Of a stretch of DNA of 12,155 nucleotides, positions 6,576 through 12,155 are shown piece after piece; position 1 is the first letter of the stretch, and the number at the start of each line of letters is the position of its first letter. Source of the DNA: Caldithrix sp. (lineage in GTDB: Bacteria; KSB1; UBA2214; DYKH01). The position numbers and the translations under genes were made by a program. The DNA is taken from the NCBI GenBank assembly GCA_020722685.1, contig DYKH01000150.1, positions 1 through 12,155 on the forward strand, read 5' to 3'. The notes below the pieces were generated by a model. That model did not search any database, was not told the origin of the DNA, and saw nothing but the letters and a program-made list of their open reading frames with translations.

Positions 6576-9548
6576 ATGAAATCAACAGCCGCGCCACTAG
6601 CCATACTGTTTCTCCTCGTCCAGTCTCTCGCCTATGCCGCTCCACACTATCTCGACATCTCGGGCGCCGCCAACACCCCCATAGAGGACGACGGCATCGC
6701 CGGCAACGGCAAGGGAGGCTGGAGCGACGAAGGCATAAACGACATGTTTATCTATCCAGCGCCGGAAGGCGGAGAAATCGCGCGCAACGGATACAAATTC
6801 AAGCTCCTGCCTGTCGGCCCCGGCAAGAACACCGTGATCATGCTAAAGGGCTCGGATGATTCCTTCGCAAAACCGGAAGAAGCAAAGATAGCCGTCCCCA
6901 GGGTCAAGGCGGCCTTCATGTATGTGCTCCAGAACGCGGTGAAGCAGCCAAAGGGGCAGGAGAAGAATTTCGTCGTCGCGAACTACACGATTGAGTATTC
7001 CGACGGAACAAAACACTCTTTCCCAATCCGCGACGGCATGGAAATCCGCCAGTGGTGGACAAGCTCGTGGTGGGACAACGGCGGCGAAAAGGCATGGCCG
7101 TTCCTGGTGGGCGGCAACCTCTACAGCCAGAAATGGAAGCAATACATCGGCATCTGGGCGACACAGCTCGCAAACCCCCATCCGGAAAAGGAAATCACCG
7201 CAGTCATATTGAAATCCGAAAGGAAATCTGTCCCGGCAATATGGGCGATAACGCTCGACAACGACGACTACTACAAGTCGCCGGACATCAAAAAAGACTA
7301 CATCAGACCACCCGACGCACCCCAGGGATATTTCGACGCGAAGCAGGCCGTGGAAAACAAAAAAATATTCGAGGCCATGAAAAGACAGGGGCACGCCAAA
7401 GGTCTACGCAAGGTCGAAATTGTCAGCAACGACATGGTCGCAGTGACCATTGATGCCGTCATCGCCGGCGGAGCCGGAATGGCGAACGAAAAGGCGGCAA
7501 AGCTACAGTCCCCGGACAACTTCTCCATCACCTCGAAAAATTCCACCGATGCGAATTTCGCAAACGGCGTCAAGCCTCTCTCCGTCGGGAGGCAGAGCCT
7601 GAAGTTCGACACGGCGGGCATCGAGGACTTTCCTCTCGTGCAGATATACTGGCACACTTACTATCTCAAGATTCCGCCCATGAAGAACGGAGTGGAATAC
7701 TCGGTGAAGGTCTCGGGGCTGGACAACGCCGAAATCTCCGAGCTGGACTTCAATTTTGGCGACAAGGTCGCCACGCCGTCCATAAAAGTGAACCAGGCCG
7801 CCTATTTCTCGGGATCGAATGCGAAATTCGCATACCTCGGCTGGTGGGCTGGAGATTCGGGGGCCGTTGATTTCTCGAAATTCAAGAAATTCAAGGTCGT
7901 CTCGGACGACTTCAAAAACACCGTCCTCGACGGGGACATAACCGAAAGAAAAGGCTCCGGACAAAAAGTCATGGAGGCGGACGTCAGCGGCGAAATCGTC
8001 TACGAAATGGACATTTCAAAACTCCGGAATCCGGGCAGGTACCGCGTCGTGGTCCCGGGGCTTGGCGCATCTTCCCCTTTCGGAATCGGCAGGAACGAAT
8101 TGTTCAGGATATATCAAACTGTCCTGCGCGGATTCCTCTTCCAGCGCTGCGGATACGAGCTGAACGAATCCTTCTGCCGCTTCAATCATCCGGCATGCCA
8201 TCTGGCAAACTACGAGTCGGGCAGTCTCGTCCATGGCGTCAACGAGAAAATCGTTGACGGCAAGGCCGTCATCCAGACGAATCCATCGAAAAAGGGAGAG
8301 GCTATCCGCGAATTCCGCGGCGGCTGGCACGATGCCGGAGACTACGACCTCTTCTACTCGCATCTCATGTCCGCCTCCAAGATGCTCATCGCATACGAAT
8401 TCGCCCCGCAGGCGTTCAAGGACGGAGACGCAGGATCGCCGGAGGGCGGCAACAATATCCCCGACATCCTTGACGAAGTTGAATGGGGGCTGAAATTCTA
8501 CGCCGACAACCAGCAGCCTGACGGCGGTATCTTCGCGGGAAGGGCGAACGAAGAGGACTACGGATACAAGGAATGGAAGACGGAGTTCGCAAAGTGGAAG
8601 GAGAAAAAAACGGAATGGAAAAAATACGGGACCCTGCCGCCGTTCGGAAACTTCTTCCCATGCTGCGGATCCTGCGACACCTTCGCCGCCGTCGCAGCGC
8701 AGGCGTCGCGGGCATTCGCCAAAATCGCACCCGACAAGTCCAAAAAATATCTTGGCCAGGCCGAAAAAGCCTATGAATGGGCCAGAAAGAACTCCGACGA
8801 CGAATACGCCCGCGAAGGGATCAGCTACGGCAGAATAGAATGGAAAAAGGCGTGGATATGGGCCGCCTCGGAAATGTTCAAGACCACGGGAAAACAGAAA
8901 TACAACGACGACGTGGTCAAGCTCGCCACCGACAAGGAAGACCCCTTCAAGAGCCACTGGTCGCAGACAGGCTCCATTCCATTCTTCCAGTTCGCATACG
9001 CATCCTGCGAAAGGCCGGGCACAAACCAGGATGTGAAAAAGAAACTTTCGGACAACATAGTAAAATCCGCGGAAGGAATCCTGAAGAACAACGACAAACG
9101 CGCCTACAGGATGGGCAGCGGAAAGGAGAGCGGAGGCTGGGGCTCGATAGTCGGAGGCGGCGCCTACGGACAGACCTGCGTCATGGCATACATACTGAGC
9201 AAACGCAGGGAATTCCTCGATGCCGCATCGGTAAACGCCGACTACCAGCTCGGGGCCAACCCCCTCTCGCGCTCCTTCATCAGCGGCCTCGGCGAAAGAC
9301 CAGTCATGCATCCGGAACTCCGCAGCCCTCTCTACGACAAGAACGGCATCCCCGCAGAGGGCATACCAGTGTTCGGACCGGGCGGAAACGAAAACAGCCT
9401 CGGTGAATGCTTCCCGGCCAAAGTCCCCGTCTGGAGACGATGGATAGACAACCGCGTTTCGGCTCTGCACTGCGAATTCACCGTCGGAAGCACACAGGGA
9501 GAGGCGATTCTGCTCTACGGAGTCCTGCTGGGCGCCGAGGAAAAGTGA
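6576..9548 (+). CDS. Secreted GH9 glycoside hydrolase with N-terminal beta-sandwich-like module
   Basis: A 990-aa exported protein. AAGGGGG (6564-6570) is 5 nt before the ATG. The signal peptide is residues 1-21 (ILFLLVQSLAYA, then APHYLD). Residues about 22-230 form an aromatic-rich module with GKGGWSDEGINDMF, EYSDGTKHSFPIRDG and WWTSSWW. It looks like a beta-sandwich, possibly carbohydrate-binding, but I cannot name its family. About 272-398 form a second beta-rich segment. About 402-505 form the CelD_N-type Ig-like domain (KVNQAAYFSGSNAKFAYLGWW). The GH9 domain follows to the end: C525, C541-H542 and H585 for the zinc-type site, GGWHDAGDYD with D586 and D589, LGANPLSRSFISGLG, H912 in RPVMHPELRSP, and E967 in HCEFTVG. 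Its sequence keeps the canonical GxNP motif, unlike the first GH9 gene. An endo-beta-1,4-glucan or related hydrolase is the family expectation; substrate is not determined. The 21-nt and 46-nt gaps to its neighbours suggest co-transcription. Confidence 0.88.
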   Translation: MKSTAAPLAILFLLVQSLAYAAPHYLDISGAANTPIEDDGIAGNGKGGWSDEGINDMFIYPAPEGGEIARNGYKFKLLPVGPGKNTVIMLKGSDDSFAKPEEAKIAVPRVKAAFMYVLQNAVKQPKGQEKNFVVANYTIEYSDGTKHSFPIRDGMEIRQWWTSSWWDNGGEKAWPFLVGGNLYSQKWKQYIGIWATQLANPHPEKEITAVILKSERKSVPAIWAITLDNDDYYKSPDIKKDYIRPPDAPQGYFDAKQAVENKKIFEAMKRQGHAKGLRKVEIVSNDMVAVTIDAVIAGGAGMANEKAAKLQSPDNFSITSKNSTDANFANGVKPLSVGRQSLKFDTAGIEDFPLVQIYWHTYYLKIPPMKNGVEYSVKVSGLDNAEISELDFNFGDKVATPSIKVNQAAYFSGSNAKFAYLGWWAGDSGAVDFSKFKKFKVVSDDFKNTVLDGDITERKGSGQKVMEADVSGEIVYEMDISKLRNPGRYRVVVPGLGASSPFGIGRNELFRIYQTVLRGFLFQRCGYELNESFCRFNHPACHLANYESGSLVHGVNEKIVDGKAVIQTNPSKKGEAIREFRGGWHDAGDYDLFYSHLMSASKMLIAYEFAPQAFKDGDAGSPEGGNNIPDILDEVEWGLKFYADNQQPDGGIFAGRANEEDYGYKEWKTEFAKWKEKKTEWKKYGTLPPFGNFFPCCGSCDTFAAVAAQASRAFAKIAPDKSKKYLGQAEKAYEWARKNSDDEYAREGISYGRIEWKKAWIWAASEMFKTTGKQKYNDDVVKLATDKEDPFKSHWSQTGSIPFFQFAYASCERPGTNQDVKKKLSDNIVKSAEGILKNNDKRAYRMGSGKESGGWGSIVGGGAYGQTCVMAYILSKRREFLDAASVNADYQLGANPLSRSFISGLGERPVMHPELRSPLYDKNGIPAEGIPVFGPGGNENSLGECFPAKVPVWRRWIDNRVSALHCEFTVGSTQGEAILLYGVLLGAEEK

Positions 9549-9583
9549 AGCAAGCTCTCGCCCTTGTCTCAACATAAATGATC

Positions 9584-9589
9584 AAGGAG
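9584..9589 (+). promoter_or_regulatory. Shine-Dalgarno site deciding between two adjacent ATGs
   Basis: AAGGAG ends 5 nt before ATG 9595 but only 2 nt before ATG 9592. The second ATG is therefore the better start for the third GH9 gene. The difference is a single methionine. Confidence 0.65.
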
Positions 9590-9594
9590 ATATG

Positions 9595-11832
9595 ATGAAA
9601 AAAACAGTCCTGTCGGCGGCCCTTGCAATTTCTCTTTCGGGCTCGGCCCTATCGGAGGTCGAGTTCGGACATCTGGGACTGGCGGCCCCGGACACCCTCT
9701 GCATGGAACTGGTTGACGGAAAATGCGTCTTCAACCAAAACGACGGACGCGGAAGGATAGAGGGGGCAACGGCAAACGTCTCCGCCCTCGACCAGGCTTC
9801 AAGCTACCAACTCGCGGCGGGGACGGAATCCTCCCCTCCCCTTGCCGTCGGGCGCAAGTCCGCCGGATCGAGCTTCGTCAAGTCCGGAGACTGGAAATTC
9901 GATCCTCGATACACGCACACGGTCTATCTGCGATTTTCGCGGCCATTCAAGGAGGGCGAAGCATGCGAAATCACCATCCGTAGCATCGCCACCGGATGCG
10001 GGGACAGGACTGTCAAGTTCACCGCTGATTCGAAGAAGCTCCGCAGCGAAAGCATCCATCTGACACAAATCGGATTCCTGCCAGGAACCGCAAAGCGCGG
10101 ATTCCTCTCCTGCTGGGCCGGAACAATGGGGCCGCTTGATTTCTCGGAATCCTCCAAGGCGGGATTCGAGATACTCGACAAGACCGGGAATCCAGTCTAC
10201 AAGAGCGCTGTCGTCCTAAGGCGGAGAGCCGGCGAGACCGGAGACGACGCCTACAAGAAGAACTTCCAGGAATGCGACCTCTACGAATTCGACTTCAGCG
10301 AATTTCGCAGCCCGGGCGAATACAAGGCCGTGGTTCCGGGGGTCGGATGCAGCTTCCCCTTCCGAGTGGCGCAGGACGCCTTCGGGGAGGCATACAAGAT
10401 CACCACCAAAGGCCTCTACTATCAACGTTGCGGATGCGTTCTCGATGCGAAGCATGCCGGGGCGGAATGGGCGCGAAAACGCTGCCACCATCCAGCGGAC
10501 GGAAGAAAAATCGAGGAGACCTCGCTCCCGCTTACTGAATGCAGCATGGGCTGGGGGAACCTGAACCAGTTCCAGGAACTGCCAAAACGCACGACGGGAA
10601 AGAACCTCCAGTTCTGGGGCGGATGGCATGATGCCGGAGACTGGGACCGCCGGGTCCAGCACATGGAGGCCGCAGGATATCTGATAGATGTGGCCTTCTT
10701 GTTCCCGGGTGCATTCAAGGACGGAGACCTGAATATTCCGGAATCCGGGAACGGAATCCCCGACATGGTTGACGAAGCGGGATGGTGCATAGACTTCTTC
10801 AAACGGGGGCAGCAGAGCGGCGGAGGAGTCAGAGGCGGCATCGAGAGCGAGAGCCATCCAGCCCCGGGAACACAGTCCTGGAACGACAAACTCCACCTCT
10901 ACGCATACGCCGCCGACCCGCAAAGCAGCTACCTCCTCGCGTGGAGCTCGTGCAAATTGTCGAGAGCCATGAAAGCCGCGAAGAAAAACAAGGAGGCGGT
11001 AGAATATCTCGCTGCAGCAGAGAAGGCATGGACATGGGCCGAAAACAACGGAGGAGCGAAATTCAACGACCGACGCAACGCGGCGGCCGCCGAACTCTTC
11101 GCAACCACTGGCAAAAACCAATACCACGACGCCTTCAAAGCCACATCGGCATGGACGAAAAACACCAGCTCCGCGGTGAAGGAGCATAAAAAACACGACC
11201 AGCAGGCTGGCGCCTACAGCTACGCCGCCTACGTCCCGCCGGAAAAGGCCGACGCCAAGCTCCGCGACGCCATCGTCGCCGCACTGGTCAAACAGGGCGA
11301 TGAATGGGCCGAATCGGCCGACAGACGCGCCTTCAGATTCGCCGCCAACCTCTGGCGCCCATTCAACTGGGGACTTGGAACAATTCCAGATGTAGACGAG
11401 CTCATAGCCGCATACGGAGTGAAAAGGGATGCCCGATACGTCGAGGCCATCGCATCATCATGCGCATGGACACTCGGCGGAAACCCCCTCAACATGGTAT
11501 GGGTCAGCGGACTCGGGACAAAACGGGTAACGCAGGTCCTGCATCACGACTCCTGGTTCATGGCCGATGGCCGCGGCGTCGCGGATGTCGTTCCGGGGCT
11601 GGTTCCCGGCGGCCCGACCGCCTTCAGAGAACAGAGCAAGGGAATTCACGGATTCTCCCAGCGCTCATTCCAGCCTGCGATGAAGGACTGGCCCATCGCC
11701 GAACAATATGCGGGAAACCGCTACGACCCGGGAATGTGCGAGCACACACCAAACATGATAGCCCAGGCCGCGGCAGCATACGCGTTCATGCACGGAATAG
11801 GAAAGACAACCCCCAGGCAATCCCCCCAATAG
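9595..11832 (+). CDS. Secreted GH9 glycoside hydrolase, minimal architecture
   Basis: A 745-aa exported protein (746 aa from ATG 9592). The signal peptide is MKKTVLSAALAISLSGSALS with cleavage before EVEF. Residues about 20-148 form a beta-rich segment, and about 152-263 the CelD_N-type Ig-like domain (SIHLTQIGFLPGTAKRGFLSCWAG to SFPFRVAQDAF). The rest is the GH9 catalytic domain: C279, C297-H298 and H345 for the zinc-type site, GGWHDAGDWD with D346 and D349, PESGNGIPDMVDEAGW, TLGGNPLNMVWVSGLG, H650-H651 in VLHHDSW, and E716 in MCEHTP as probable acid. Trp replaces the usual Tyr after DAGD. There is no C-terminal module, dockerin or anchor, so it should be soluble in the periplasm or outside. 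It diverges from the other two over the whole length, so the three are not recent duplicates. It probably acts on a different bond context or polymer, which sequence alone cannot settle. Confidence 0.88.
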   Translation: MKKTVLSAALAISLSGSALSEVEFGHLGLAAPDTLCMELVDGKCVFNQNDGRGRIEGATANVSALDQASSYQLAAGTESSPPLAVGRKSAGSSFVKSGDWKFDPRYTHTVYLRFSRPFKEGEACEITIRSIATGCGDRTVKFTADSKKLRSESIHLTQIGFLPGTAKRGFLSCWAGTMGPLDFSESSKAGFEILDKTGNPVYKSAVVLRRRAGETGDDAYKKNFQECDLYEFDFSEFRSPGEYKAVVPGVGCSFPFRVAQDAFGEAYKITTKGLYYQRCGCVLDAKHAGAEWARKRCHHPADGRKIEETSLPLTECSMGWGNLNQFQELPKRTTGKNLQFWGGWHDAGDWDRRVQHMEAAGYLIDVAFLFPGAFKDGDLNIPESGNGIPDMVDEAGWCIDFFKRGQQSGGGVRGGIESESHPAPGTQSWNDKLHLYAYAADPQSSYLLAWSSCKLSRAMKAAKKNKEAVEYLAAAEKAWTWAENNGGAKFNDRRNAAAAELFATTGKNQYHDAFKATSAWTKNTSSAVKEHKKHDQQAGAYSYAAYVPPEKADAKLRDAIVAALVKQGDEWAESADRRAFRFAANLWRPFNWGLGTIPDVDELIAAYGVKRDARYVEAIASSCAWTLGGNPLNMVWVSGLGTKRVTQVLHHDSWFMADGRGVADVVPGLVPGGPTAFREQSKGIHGFSQRSFQPAMKDWPIAEQYAGNRYDPGMCEHTPNMIAQAAAAYAFMHGIGKTTPRQSPQ

Positions 11833-11842
11833 GCCAACCCAA

Positions 11843-11868
11843 GGATCGATCCATGATTTTAAAACCAT
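11843..11868. repeat. Paired palindromes before the last gene
   Basis: GGATCGATCC (11843-11852) is a perfect 10-bp palindrome. It abuts ATGATTTTAAAACCAT (11853-11868), a 16-bp inverted repeat with one mismatched pair. They fill most of the 46-nt gap between the third GH9 gene and the next start. They lack the stem and U-tract of an intrinsic terminator. They could be an operator or chance; nothing in the window repeats them. Confidence 0.3.
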
Positions 11869-11878
11869 AGGAAAAAAC

Positions 11879-12155
11879 ATGAAAAGCACTCTTATCGCAG
11901 CCATTGCCGCCGCCGCCATCATCGTAGGCACCTGCCCGTGCCATTCCCGCGACATATCCACCGGAAGGGACATCCAGACGGAGAAGATCCCGCCACAACT
12001 AGAAGGCAAATTCCCCATCGGAATGCCTGAATGCGAAGCACCCGCGATACGGCTCGTCCTGCTAGACTCGGCAAACATCGCAATCTTCGTCTACGACCTG
12101 CCCAGGGTCATAGAGAAGGTGAACGAGCTTTCAGGCGGCGAACTCCTCAAGGCCG
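11879..12155 (+). CDS. Exported protein of unknown function, 5' part only
   Basis: An open frame of 92 complete codons continues past the window end. AGGA (11869-11872) lies 6 nt before the ATG. The N-terminus is an export signal: MKST, then an alanine/isoleucine-rich core (LIAAIAAAAIIVGTC), then PCHS with likely cleavage before RDIS. The Cys in VGTC could suggest a lipobox, but TCPC lacks the usual small residue pattern, so a standard signal peptidase I substrate is more likely. The mature part begins with a proline-containing linker and then a predicted strand pattern, APAIRLVLLDSANIAIFVYD, that loosely resembles the start of the beta-rich segment of the second GH9 protein (LRKVEIVSNDMVAVTIDA). 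It may therefore be a fourth GH9-type protein, but this rests on a short weak similarity. The close spacing makes it a likely member of the same operon. Confidence 0.75.
   Translation, partial: MKSTLIAAIAAAAIIVGTCPCHSRDISTGRDIQTEKIPPQLEGKFPIGMPECEAPAIRLVLLDSANIAIFVYDLPRVIEKVNELSGGELLKA

Noticed and set aside
8777..9406. 209-codon plus-strand frame inside the second GH9 gene
   Set aside because: Arg/Gln-rich out-of-frame translation typical of a shifted GH9 frame; no separate ribosome site.
8016..9575. 519-codon open frame on the minus strand opposite the second GH9 gene
   Set aside because: It lies fully antisense to a gene with clear signal peptide and catalytic motifs, and its translation shows no recognisable domain. 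Long antisense frames are expected opposite genes with this codon bias.
10216..11196. 326-codon minus-strand open frame opposite the third GH9 gene
   Set aside because: Antisense shadow with low-complexity Val/Phe/Ser-rich translation and no motif.
11879..11950. Lipoprotein signal in the last gene
   Set aside because: The VGTC-P context does not match the normal [LVI][AST][GA]C lipobox, having Thr directly before Cys; ordinary signal peptide cleavage is more likely.
1..12155. tRNA, rRNA, CRISPR arrays, transposases and attachment sites
   Set aside because: No cloverleaf-like sequence, spaced direct-repeat array, transposase motif or terminal inverted repeat was seen by eye on either strand.

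Overview
The window reads as one co-directional (+ strand) gene cluster from a bacterium of the Lentisphaerota (Victivallales-like) or a close relative in the PVC superphylum. This placement is inference from gene content. It rests on a stand-alone pseudopilin with an [10 protein letters not shown]-terminus and a C-terminal DG-type pilin motif, a GntR-type winged helix fused to a LacI-type sensor, and a run of Sec-secreted family 9 glycoside hydrolases (GH9) with no SusC/SusD genes, dockerins or type IX sorting domains. No rRNA, tRNA, CRISPR array or insertion sequence was seen.

Layout: (1) 1-142 holds a CCAT-rich simple repeat and a near-consensus sigma-70 promoter (TTGACT, 17 bp, TATAAT). 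(2) 143-1015 is a pseudopilin. (3) 1094-2209 is a GntR/LacI hybrid regulator. (4) 2253-3245 is a secreted calcineurin-like phosphoesterase. (5) 3242-3301 is a 19-codon stub that encodes only a pseudopilin N-terminus and overlaps the phosphoesterase stop by ATGA. (6) 3339-6554, 6576-9548 and 9595-11832 are three secreted GH9 proteins. (7) 11879-12155 is the start of another exported protein, cut by the window end. Gaps between genes are 21-93 nt, no convincing terminator is visible, and the only strong promoter is at the left edge, so the set could be transcribed as one operon.

The three GH9 proteins share a core: a poorly conserved N-terminal beta-rich segment, a CelD_N-type Ig-like domain, and a GH9 catalytic domain with a Cys...Cys-His zinc-type pattern, HDAGD(Y/W) and a C-terminal Glu. 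They differ in accessory parts. The first carries C-terminal PKD-like and LamG-like domains, the second carries a large N-terminal beta-sandwich-like module, and the third is bare. A likely reading is a locus for extracellular or periplasmic attack on beta-1,4-linked glucans or related polysaccharides, controlled by the sugar-sensing regulator at its head. The pilin and phosphoesterase are associated, but their roles are unclear. The most unusual points are the pilin-signal stub between phosphoesterase and GH9, the divergence of the GH9 active-site region in the first enzyme, and the unassigned N-terminal modules.
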